Source: Deltaproteobacteria bacterium
GTDB lineage: Bacteria > Desulfobacterota > Dissulfuribacteria > Dissulfuribacterales > UBA3076
Length of the DNA: 5,866 bases
Assembly (NCBI GenBank): GCA_027004315.1
Contig: JALTHV010000394.1
Span: 1 to 5,866, forward strand
Direction: 5' to 3'
The first letter of the stretch is position 1; each line of letters begins with the position of its first letter. Under the pieces are notes generated by a model, which ran no database searches, was not told where the DNA came from, and was given only the letters and a program-made list of their open reading frames with translations. This document shows, piece after piece, positions 1-5,866 of this stretch. Made by a program: the position numbers and the translations under genes.

Positions 1-1
1 C

Positions 2-1033
2 CCTCCTGCCCCAACCGAGGCAGAGAAGTTCTTTGCCTTTGAGCTGGCCAAAGAGACCAGATCTCTTATTGAGAGGGCAGGGTCTATACCAGAGGACCAG
101 TTTATAGAACCCTGTACAGGCGCCATCAGGGAGGTAAAATTTGGTGGAGGAGAGAAGGCGTTGACAGTCGGAGGAGAGGCTACTCTGCCATTCCACCTTT
201 TTGAGGGGAATATGGGCCATGCGCCTCAGGTGGCCTTTGAGGTCCTGGATTCTGAGCCTGAGGAGTGGCCCGATGTCTTGAGTAGGTATTATTCTGATGT
301 ATTCTCTGATCCAGTTGCATGGGCCAAAAAGTGTGTAGAAAAATATGGTGCAAAGGCCATCTCTCTCTCCCTTATCAGCAGTGACCCAAATGGAATGGAC
401 CGCCCCTCGGACGAGGTAGCAAAGACAGCGCAGTCAGTCATAGAGGGGGTGGATGTGCCTATAATCCTTTGGGGTTGTGGAAATGCCGATAAAGATACCG
501 AGACCCTGAGAGATGTGACCAGCCTTGTGGGGGATATAGGTAATCGCAAGGTATGTATGGCCCCGCTGAGTGATGCAAATTATCGTGCTCTGGGGGCTAC
601 GGCCATGGCCTTTCAACTCCCGGTGGTAGCATCCACTCCTATTGACGTAAATCTTGCCAAGCAGTTGAATATATTGTTAGAGAACCTTGGGGTATCCCTG
701 GACCAGGTCGTGATGGACCCCTCTATAGGGGCAGTGGGTTATGGCATTGAGTATGCCTATTCAGTCATGGAGCGTATAAGGCTCGCTGCCTTGACTCAAC
801 AGGACGAAAAGCTCCGGGTACCTTTTATATGCAACCTGGGAAGAGAGGTCTGGAAGGCCAAGGAATGCCGTCTTCCAAGTGATGCCCTCATGGGAGACCA
901 GGAACGTAGAAGCGTCCTCATGGAGGCAATAACCGCCTCTGTCTTGTTACTTGCCGGTGGCGAACTCATGGTGATGAGGCATCCGAAGGCAATTGCCCTG
1001 ACAGAGGCATTGATTCAGGCAATGATAGAATAG
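2..1033 (+). CDS. acsD: Corrinoid iron-sulfur protein small subunit (ACS/CODH delta subunit), 5' partial
   Basis: Small, TIM-barrel subunit of CFeSP, the cytoplasmic methyl carrier of the Wood-Ljungdahl pathway; with AcsC it holds the cobamide that passes a methyl group from methyl-tetrahydrofolate to acetyl-CoA synthase. The frame is open from base 2, giving 343 visible residues. From visible residue about 40 onward it follows Moorella AcsD as I recall it: VGGEATLPFHLFEG, WAKKCVEKYGA, IDVNLAKQLNILLENLG, MDPSIGAVGYGIEYAYSVMERIRLAAL, and MRHPKAIAL near the C-terminus. A TTG at 161 could be read as a start, but it falls inside the first conserved segment, and upstream codons (GAIREVKFGGG) continue the homology, so the true start is left of the window. 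The first 35 or so visible residues, beginning PPAPTEAE, lie before the Moorella N-terminus and look like a proline-rich linker to a further N-terminal part, as in archaeal CdhD. acsB follows 37 bases downstream. The family call is very sure; the missing length is unknown. Confidence 0.95.
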   Translation, partial: PPAPTEAEKFFAFELAKETRSLIERAGSIPEDQFIEPCTGAIREVKFGGGEKALTVGGEATLPFHLFEGNMGHAPQVAFEVLDSEPEEWPDVLSRYYSDVFSDPVAWAKKCVEKYGAKAISLSLISSDPNGMDRPSDEVAKTAQSVIEGVDVPIILWGCGNADKDTETLRDVTSLVGDIGNRKVCMAPLSDANYRALGATAMAFQLPVVASTPIDVNLAKQLNILLENLGVSLDQVVMDPSIGAVGYGIEYAYSVMERIRLAALTQQDEKLRVPFICNLGREVWKAKECRLPSDALMGDQERRSVLMEAITASVLLLAGGELMVMRHPKAIALTEALIQAMIE

Positions 1034-1070
1034 GTATAGTTCCAAAATATCTTTTTCAGAGAGGATTGTA

Positions 1071-3275
1071 ATGTCAAAGATTATCTGTTCTGCAGCGATT
1101 CGAGGGGCCCATAAGATAGTGGACATGGCTGAAGAGAAGTATGAAGAGACCCTCAAAAAGTATGGGCCTGAGCATGAGGTTGCCTTTCCCAATACGGCCT
1201 ATTACCTGCCAGTAATCTATAGCATCCTTGGGGCCAAAGTAAAACAACTGGGCGACATGAAGGATATCTTCCAGGAGTGTCGCAGGCTGTTACCGGCATT
1301 AGTGGATGAACATCGATGGTTGCCATACCTGGCACCTGCCCTGGACGCCGGGATGGCCACTCTGTTTGCTGAGGAGATGTATGAGGCCATCCGCTATATC
1401 GATAGCCCGGGCTTTTATACAGAGACCGAGGACCCTGTCGATGACCGTATATGGCTTGGGGCAGCTGATGACGTGATCTTCCGCAAGCGTGGTGTGGAGT
1501 TCGTTGACGGCACTGCCCCTGGCTTTGCCGCCATACTCGGTGCCCCTCCAGACTCAGAGATTGCGGTCAAGATCGCCACAGAGCTGCAGGAAAAAAATCT
1601 CTATATCTTTATGCACGACCAGACCAATGGGATAACTCTGCCGGATCTCTTGCTAAAGCAAAGTGTCCAGATTGGCTGGTCTACCCGGCTCGTTCCATTT
1701 GGTACCACTTATACCTCTGCGGTGTTTGCCCTGGGCTTTGCCTGCCGTGTTGCCCTTGCCTTTGGAGGCGTAAAGCCTGGTGACTTCAAGGGAAATCTTA
1801 TCTACAATAAGGACCGGATCTTTGCCTTTGTCATTGCCTTTGGCCCGGTCTCTGATGAGTGGTATGCCAATGCTGCAGGTGCCATAAACTGGGGTTTCCC
1901 AACCATATCCGACTGGGATATACCAGAGGTGCTGCCAACCGGCATCTGTACCTACGAACATGTGGTCAGCCAGGTCCCATATGACAAGATCGTACAAAGG
2001 GCCATAGAGGTAAGGGGACTCAAGGTCACTGTCTCCAAGATCGATATTCCTACGGCGTATGGTCCTGCCTTCGAGGGTGAGCGTGTAAGAAAGGATGACC
2101 TCCATCTTGAATGTGGTGGTGGAAGGACCCTTGCGGTAGAACTCCTGGTTTCCAGGGATATGGAAGAGGTAGAAGACGGGCTTGTTACTGTAGAGGGGCC
2201 GGAGATGACTGATGTGGAAGAGGGGGCCAAACTCCCCCTTGCTATACTGGCCGAGGTGGCAGGCCGGCAGATGCAGTCTGACTTTGAGCCCATCCTTGAG
2301 CGACAGTTTCATCACCTGATCAACTATGCCCAGGGGATCATGCACATCGGGCAGCGGAACATAATGTGGCTTAGGGTCAGTAAGGCGGCCATAGAAAAGG
2401 GATTTAAGTTTGAGCATATTGGTCGTATCCTCTATGGAAAACTCCACCAGGATTTTGGGGCCATTGTGGACAAGATCCAGGTAAAAATATATACAGAAGA
2501 GGCCCGGGTAAAGGAGATCATCGAGATAGCAAAAGATGTCTACCGTGCCAGAGACGACCGCCTGGGCTCCATGACGGACGAGGGTGAAGATACCTTCTAT
2601 TCCTGTACACTCTGCCAGTCCTTTGCCCCGAGCCATGTATGCATAATTACCCCTGAGCGTGTAGGTATGTGTGGTGCATATAACTGGCTGGATGGTAAGG
2701 CCTCCTATGAAATCAATCCCACAGGCCCGAATCAGCCTGTACCCAAGGGAGATCTCATCGATGCCAAGCTCGGTCAGTGGAGAGGTATAAACGAATTCGT
2801 CAAGCAGGGATCCAGAGGCAAGGTTGAGCGGGTCAGCTTATACAGCCTGATGGTAGACCCAATGACTGCCTGCGGCTGCTTTGAGTGTGTTGCCACCATA
2901 CTCCCTACCTGTAACGGGATAATGATTGTAAACAGGGATTACCCGGGGATGACACCAAGCGGGATGAAGTTCAGTACCACGGCCGGGATGGTTGGTGGAG
3001 GGCAGGTCACCCCTGGCTTTCTTGGTATTTCAAAGCATTTTATCTGCAGCCGAAAATTTATGCAGGCAGAGGGTGGGCTCAAGCGTGTGGTATGGATGCC
3101 CAAGATACTCAAAGAGGAACTCAGGGACCGGCTCCAGAAGAGGGCTGAAGAAGAGGGCATGCCCAATCTTATTGATATGATAGCAGACGATGAAGTAGGC
3201 ATCACAGAAGAAGAAGTGCTCCATTTCTTGCAGGAAAAGGGGCATCCTGCTCTGAATATGGAGAGCGTAGTCTGA
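1071..3275 (+). CDS. acsB: Acetyl-CoA synthase, bacterial three-domain type (CO-methylating)
   Basis: Joins a methyl group from CFeSP, CO from CO dehydrogenase and coenzyme A into acetyl-CoA at the nickel-containing A-cluster; cytoplasmic. It has 734 residues against 729 in Moorella. The four cysteines of the A-cluster [4Fe-4S] are C512, C515, C524 and C534, with the same spacing as Moorella C506, C509, C518 and C528. The Cys-Gly-Cys that binds the distal nickel is C601-G602-C603 (Moorella 595-597). F231 and F518 match the Moorella pair F229/F512 beside the A-cluster. The rest follows the family closely: TAYYLPVI at 42-49, GPAFEGE, NYAQGIMHIGQRNI, and the ending EKGHPALNM. The N-terminal CODH-contacting domain is present, unlike in archaeal CdhC. 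It starts about 16 residues later than in Moorella and gains about 18 residues between positions 49 and 231. ATG at 1071 is fixed by AGAGAGGA at 1058-1065 and by the lack of any ATG, GTG or TTG after the in-frame stop at 1026. No frameshift or lost ligand is seen. Confidence 0.98.
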   Translation: MSKIICSAAIRGAHKIVDMAEEKYEETLKKYGPEHEVAFPNTAYYLPVIYSILGAKVKQLGDMKDIFQECRRLLPALVDEHRWLPYLAPALDAGMATLFAEEMYEAIRYIDSPGFYTETEDPVDDRIWLGAADDVIFRKRGVEFVDGTAPGFAAILGAPPDSEIAVKIATELQEKNLYIFMHDQTNGITLPDLLLKQSVQIGWSTRLVPFGTTYTSAVFALGFACRVALAFGGVKPGDFKGNLIYNKDRIFAFVIAFGPVSDEWYANAAGAINWGFPTISDWDIPEVLPTGICTYEHVVSQVPYDKIVQRAIEVRGLKVTVSKIDIPTAYGPAFEGERVRKDDLHLECGGGRTLAVELLVSRDMEEVEDGLVTVEGPEMTDVEEGAKLPLAILAEVAGRQMQSDFEPILERQFHHLINYAQGIMHIGQRNIMWLRVSKAAIEKGFKFEHIGRILYGKLHQDFGAIVDKIQVKIYTEEARVKEIIEIAKDVYRARDDRLGSMTDEGEDTFYSCTLCQSFAPSHVCIITPERVGMCGAYNWLDGKASYEINPTGPNQPVPKGDLIDAKLGQWRGINEFVKQGSRGKVERVSLYSLMVDPMTACGCFECVATILPTCNGIMIVNRDYPGMTPSGMKFSTTAGMVGGGQVTPGFLGISKHFICSRKFMQAEGGLKRVVWMPKILKEELRDRLQKRAEEEGMPNLIDMIADDEVGITEEEVLHFLQEKGHPALNMESVV

Positions 3276-3292
3276 TAGGAAAGGAATAATTC

Positions 3293-4645
3293 ATGGCACT
3301 TACGGGGATAGAGATCCTGAAGATGCTCCCCAAGACGAATTGTGGAGAGTGTGGAGTGTCTACCTGTCTGGCCTTTGCCATGAAGGTAGCAGCCGGTCAG
3401 GTGGAAATAGGGGCATGCCCATATGTCTCTGAAGAGGTCAAAGAAAAAGTGGGAGAGGCCTCAGCCCCACCTGTCAGGACTATTAAGATTGGCAAGGGTG
3501 ATAATGCCTTTGTGATAGGGGGAGAGACCTGTCTGTATCGTCACGAGAAGAGGTTTGAACACCCGACAGGTATAGCCGTCCTGGTCAGGACCGATATGGG
3601 GGAAGAGGATATCGCGGGGCGTTTAAAACGTTTCAATGAGTTGCACTATGACCGTGTAGGATTGGTACTCAAGGCAGATCTGATAGCTGTAAATGATGCT
3701 ACTGGCGATGAAGGGGCATTTACTTCTCTGGTAGGGCATGTCCAGGATGAATGTCCCGATGCCGCTCTTATCCTTATGAGTGAGCATGCCGGTTGTCTTG
3801 CAGCCGGGGCCAAGGCCTGCGGAGATAATAAACCCCTTCTTTACTCTGCTACCAGGGAGAATTCAGATGCCATGGCAGAAGTGGCCAAGGAGGCAGGTTG
3901 CCCTCTGGTAGTAAGCGGTGAGAGCCTGGGAGATGCCGCAGAGCTCTCAGAACAGCTCCAGGGAATGGGTCTTAAGGACCTTGTCCTGGATACAGGTGCC
4001 AGGACTATAAGGGCCGCATTTGAAGACCATGTGGCCATACGCAGGGCCTCTATAAGGCACAAGTACAAGGCCCTTGGATTTCCTAGTATCTGTTTTCCCT
4101 GTAAGATGACCGAGGACCCTATGCTGGAAGCAATGGTTTCATCGGTACTTCTGGCCAAATATGCCGGCATCATAGTCCTCTCAGACCTACAGGGCGATAT
4201 CTTGTTCCCGCTCTTGCTTGAGCGACTGAATATCTTCACCGATCCACAACGGCCAATGGTGGTTGAGGAAAATATTTACCCAATAAACGGGCCAGACGAG
4301 AATTCTCCTGTACTCATTACATGTAATTTCTCCTTGACCTATTTTATTGTCTCAGGGGAGGTGGAAGGTAGCAAGGTACCATCCTGGCTGCTCATCAAGG
4401 ACACAGAGGGCCTTTCAGTGCTTACTGCATGGGCTGCGGGGAAATTCAGTGCCGACCTCATAGCCATGTTTATCAAGAAATCCAGTATAGCAGATAAGGT
4501 CAATCACAGGAATCTTATTATCCCTGGATATCTGGCCTCTATAAAAGGTGAACTGGAAGAAGAGCTCCCAGACTGGAAGATCCAGGTTGGCCCCAGAGAG
4601 GCAAGCCATATATCTCCTTTTTTGAGAGAGTGGCAACCTGGATGA
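3293..4645 (+). CDS. acsC: Corrinoid iron-sulfur protein large subunit (ACS/CODH gamma subunit)
   Basis: Large subunit of CFeSP, partner of AcsD. It carries the low-potential [4Fe-4S] cluster that helps reactivate oxidised cobalt, a TIM-barrel domain, and the C-terminal domain that binds the cobamide. It has 450 residues against 446 in Moorella. The N-terminal cluster motif is intact: C17, C20, C25 and C42 (NCGECGVSTCLAFAM, then GACPYVS), at the same positions as in Moorella. The middle part has RHEKRFEHPTGIAVLV and DRVGLVLKAD, with KPLLYSAT starting the next conserved block. The C-terminal cobamide domain shows ENSPVLITCNFSLTYF, then EGLSVLTAWAAGKFSAD (LT at 377-378) and VGPREASHISPF at the end. 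Start at ATG 3293 is supported by AGGAAAGGAA at 3277-3286, and the gap after acsB is only 17 bases. No AcsV-type activator gene lies next to it; acsE follows directly. The enzyme cycle would still need such an activator elsewhere. Confidence 0.97.
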   Translation: MALTGIEILKMLPKTNCGECGVSTCLAFAMKVAAGQVEIGACPYVSEEVKEKVGEASAPPVRTIKIGKGDNAFVIGGETCLYRHEKRFEHPTGIAVLVRTDMGEEDIAGRLKRFNELHYDRVGLVLKADLIAVNDATGDEGAFTSLVGHVQDECPDAALILMSEHAGCLAAGAKACGDNKPLLYSATRENSDAMAEVAKEAGCPLVVSGESLGDAAELSEQLQGMGLKDLVLDTGARTIRAAFEDHVAIRRASIRHKYKALGFPSICFPCKMTEDPMLEAMVSSVLLAKYAGIIVLSDLQGDILFPLLLERLNIFTDPQRPMVVEENIYPINGPDENSPVLITCNFSLTYFIVSGEVEGSKVPSWLLIKDTEGLSVLTAWAAGKFSADLIAMFIKKSSIADKVNHRNLIIPGYLASIKGELEEELPDWKIQVGPREASHISPFLREWQPG

Positions 4646-4683
4646 TAGATTCGGTGGGATAGAAAGAGATTAAGGGCAAAAAA

Positions 4684-5574
4684 ATGTATGTCCACTGTAT
4701 AGCTGAAAGTATAAATATCATGGGCACCAGGACAGGAAAGGCCATGAAGGCACGTGATCCTGGGCCGATCCAGTTGATGGCCAATGAAGAGGTGGCAAAC
4801 GAGGCGGATTTCCTGGACCTCAACATCGGTCCTGCCCGAAAGGATGGGGCCGAGTTAATGCCCTGGATAGTCCGTCTTGTAGAAGAGACTACTGACTGTC
4901 CCCTCTCTCTGGATACTACTAATGCCGATGCCTTGATTGCCGGCATGAAAGCGGCCAGAAATCCACAAGACCATGTAATGAATTCTATTTCACTCCAGCC
5001 TGAGCGGATGAAAAAGCTTATACCTATAGCCGCAGAGACAGGCTGTAAGGTGGTAGGTCTGCTCTGGGGTGTGGAGGGCATGCCCAGGGACTCTAATGAA
5101 AGGGCAACCATGGCTGTAGAACTCTCCATGGCCATGAACGAGGCAGGGATCCCAAACGAAAAGATCTTATTAGATCCCATTATCACTCCAATAACCCTGG
5201 GGTCAGCTCAGGTAATGAGTGGGTTGGAGTTTATGGGCATGTTGCCAGAGATTGCCCCAGGGGTAAAGTCAATAATAGGCCTCTCAAATGTCTCGAACGG
5301 TGTCTCTGCTGAAAAACGGCCATATCTCAACCGAGGTATGCTGGCCATGTATATGAAATATGGATTATGGTCAGCAATTGTTGACGTATACGATCAGGAA
5401 TTAATAGAATTGGCCCATGGACAGAGGCCGGAGCTGGTAAAGCTGGTGCAGGATATTATGGACGGGAATGAACCCGACCCTGCCACCCTTTCTCCGAAGG
5501 AACTTGAGTATTACAAGACTACCAGGGTCTTGATGGGTAAGACCATATTTTCTGAGTCCTGGCTAGAACTTTAG
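4684..5574 (+). CDS. acsE: Methyltetrahydrofolate:corrinoid iron-sulfur protein methyltransferase
   Basis: Transfers the N5-methyl group of methyl-tetrahydrofolate to Co(I) of CFeSP, linking the folate branch to the carbonyl branch. It is a pterin-binding TIM barrel of the dihydropteroate synthase/MetH family. The folate-site residues known from Moorella AcsE (D75, N96, D160, N199) have clear equivalents: D77 in SLDTTN, N100 in MNSIS, D164 in LLDPIITP and N202 in GLSNVS. LDLNIGPA at 44-51 is the usual second-strand motif. It has 296 residues against 262 in Moorella. Most of the difference is an insertion of about 34 residues at 246-279 (PELVKLVQDIMDG to ELEYYKT), placed before the last helix (TRVLMGKTIFSESWLEL), not a tail after it. 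Start ATG 4684 follows AAGGG at 4672-4676, a moderate ribosome site; the 38-base gap after acsC and the AcsC/AcsD partners next door support the CFeSP role. A different methyl-folate substrate or related corrinoid protein is possible but less likely. Confidence 0.94.
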   Translation: MYVHCIAESINIMGTRTGKAMKARDPGPIQLMANEEVANEADFLDLNIGPARKDGAELMPWIVRLVEETTDCPLSLDTTNADALIAGMKAARNPQDHVMNSISLQPERMKKLIPIAAETGCKVVGLLWGVEGMPRDSNERATMAVELSMAMNEAGIPNEKILLDPIITPITLGSAQVMSGLEFMGMLPEIAPGVKSIIGLSNVSNGVSAEKRPYLNRGMLAMYMKYGLWSAIVDVYDQELIELAHGQRPELVKLVQDIMDGNEPDPATLSPKELEYYKTTRVLMGKTIFSESWLEL

Positions 5575-5579
5575 AAAAG

Positions 5580-5602
5580 ATAGCCTATTAGCTGTAGGCT
5601 AT
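5580..5602. terminator. Hairpin after acsE, possible weak terminator
   Basis: ATAGCCTA (5580-5587) and TAGGCTAT (5595-5602) form a perfect 8-bp stem with a 7-base loop, five bases after the acsE stop. Only three of the eight pairs are G-C, and the bases that follow (TCCTGTT) are not a proper T-run, so rightward termination would be weak. On the opposite strand the stem is followed by CTTTTCT, closer to a terminator, but no leftward gene is seen that would need one. Confidence 0.35.
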
Positions 5603-5635
5603 TCCTGTTAGGTAAAATTGATATAACTATAACCC

Positions 5636-5659
5636 AACTAATAGCCTAATAGATTAGTT
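5636..5659. repeat. Second inverted repeat upstream of fbp
   Basis: AACTAAT (5636-5642) and ATTAGTT (5653-5659) are perfect 7-base inverted arms around a 10-base centre, ending 11 bases before the fbp ribosome binding site. The stem is AT-rich, so it may be an operator-like palindrome as readily as an RNA hairpin. The centre and left arm contain the two CTAATAG copies. Confidence 0.4.
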
Positions 5660-5670
5660 TCTATATAAAA

Positions 5671-5675
5671 AGGAG
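5671..5675 (+). promoter_or_regulatory. Ribosome binding site for fbp
   Basis: AGGAG, preceded by an A-rich run, lies 10 bases before ATG 5686. It supports that start for the bisphosphatase and shows that fbp is translated independently, not coupled to acsE. Confidence 0.75.
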
Positions 5676-5685
5676 CAAATTTGGA

Positions 5686-5866
5686 ATGACTAAAGGGATA
5701 ACTGTTACTGAATTTATTCTGTCCAGACAAAAAGAGCGGCCAGAGGCAACAGGGGCCTTTACATCGATATTGTCAGAACTGACAGTAGCAGCCAAGATCA
5801 TTGCCAAGAAAGTGGATAAGGCAAATCTGTCTGATTCCCTGGATAGCATTGAGCCAGATAGTGTCG
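5686..5866 (+). CDS. fbp: Class I fructose-1,6-bisphosphatase, N-terminal part only (3' partial)
   Basis: Would hydrolyse fructose-1,6-bisphosphate to fructose-6-phosphate in gluconeogenesis. Only 60 codons lie in the window. They match the N-terminus of class I enzymes such as E. coli Fbp as I recall it: an FI..-Q helix (EFILSRQKERPEAT), the TG..T loop (TGAFTSIL, residues 22-29), then AAKIIAKKVDKANLSDSL against E. coli GAKIIHRDINKAGLVDIL. In characterised enzymes the TG..T loop forms part of the AMP inhibition site; T22, G23 and T26 are kept, while the usual Glu after TG is Ala24 here. The catalytic metal-binding region lies beyond the window, so activity cannot be judged. ATG 5686 is chosen because the homology starts there and AGGAG sits 10 bases upstream. 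The call rests on this short stretch but is fairly distinctive. It is on the same strand as the acs genes but separated by a longer, repeat-rich spacer, so it may be a separate or attenuated transcription unit. Confidence 0.88.
   Translation, partial: MTKGITVTEFILSRQKERPEATGAFTSILSELTVAAKIIAKKVDKANLSDSLDSIEPDSV

Larger units (their letters stand above)
5575..5685 (+). promoter_or_regulatory. acsE-fbp spacer with repeat-rich possible leader or attenuator
   Basis: This AT-rich 111-base gap is three to six times longer than the other gaps in the cluster. It holds two perfect inverted repeats (5580-5602 and 5636-5659), two tandem copies of CTAATAG (5638-5644 and 5646-5652), and a second copy of ATAGCCTA (5641-5648) that could pair with the far arm of the first hairpin. 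TATATAAAA at 5662-5670 resembles a -10 element, but I find no good -35 at the right distance; TTGATA at 5618 is too far from it. The layout fits an mRNA leader, a weak terminator/promoter boundary, or a protein-binding site. I cannot tell which from sequence alone. Confidence 0.4.

Noticed and set aside
161..163. TTG at 161 as the true start of acsD
   Set aside because: The frame is open upstream to the window edge, and the preceding codons continue the conserved first segment of the protein, so this would cut off a core strand.
1653..2636. A 327-codon open frame on the - strand opposite acsB
   Set aside because: It lies wholly inside acsB, which is conserved with all metal ligands. The antisense translation shows no recognisable domain, and long antisense frames are common opposite strongly biased genes.
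3841..4239. A 132-codon open frame on the - strand inside acsC
   Set aside because: It is a shadow of acsC, with a Ser/Arg-rich translation that resembles no family I know.
4539..5186. A 215-codon open frame on the - strand across the acsC-acsE junction
   Set aside because: It overlaps two clearly conserved + strand genes, has a low-complexity Ser/Ile-rich translation, and shows no recognisable motif.
5618..5652. A sigma-70 type promoter made of TTGATA (5618) with TAATAG (5639 or 5647)
   Set aside because: The spacers would be 15 or 23 bases, both outside the usual 16-18, and AT-rich repeats give such matches by chance.
5661..5849. A 62-codon open frame on the - strand at the right end
   Set aside because: The + strand here encodes a clear class I fructose-1,6-bisphosphatase N-terminus with a good ribosome binding site.

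Overview
The window holds a bacterial Wood-Ljungdahl (reductive acetyl-CoA) carbonyl-branch operon. All genes are on the + strand, in the order acsD (5' end cut off) - acsB - acsC - acsE, followed after a 111-base spacer by the start of a class I fructose-1,6-bisphosphatase gene. The gaps between the four acs genes are only 37, 17 and 38 bases. Each gene from acsB onward has a purine-rich ribosome binding site, so the four acs genes very probably share one transcript.

How the genes work together: AcsE moves the methyl group of methyl-tetrahydrofolate to the cobalt of the corrinoid iron-sulfur protein (CFeSP). CFeSP is the AcsC/AcsD heterodimer. It carries the methyl group to the nickel of the A-cluster in AcsB, where it is joined with CO and coenzyme A to give acetyl-CoA. 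Run in reverse, the same enzymes oxidise acetate. The CO dehydrogenase subunit (AcsA), the nickel-insertion protein (AcsF/CooC type) and the corrinoid reductive activator (AcsV type) are not in the window. The bisphosphatase fits with gluconeogenesis from acetyl-CoA in an autotroph.

Layout: 2-1033 acsD, open at the left edge; 1071-3275 acsB; 3293-4645 acsC; 4684-5574 acsE; 5575-5685 spacer rich in inverted and direct repeats; 5686-5866 fbp, cut at the right edge. No stretch over 300 bases lacks a gene. I see no RNA gene, mobile element or CRISPR array.

Organism: a bacterium rather than an archaeon, because AcsB has the full three-domain bacterial length with the N-terminal CODH-contacting domain that archaeal CdhC lacks. 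Base composition looks close to half GC, with frequent ATA (Ile) and AGG (Arg) codons. The long AcsD and the insertion near the end of AcsE resemble, from memory, versions in sulfate-reducing Desulfobacterota and relatives rather than the Moorella/Clostridia type. That placement is only an inference. The pathway itself is well known and I see no undescribed system. The points worth a second look are the AcsD N-terminal extension, the AcsE insertion, the altered AcsB N-terminal domain, and the repeat-rich spacer before fbp.
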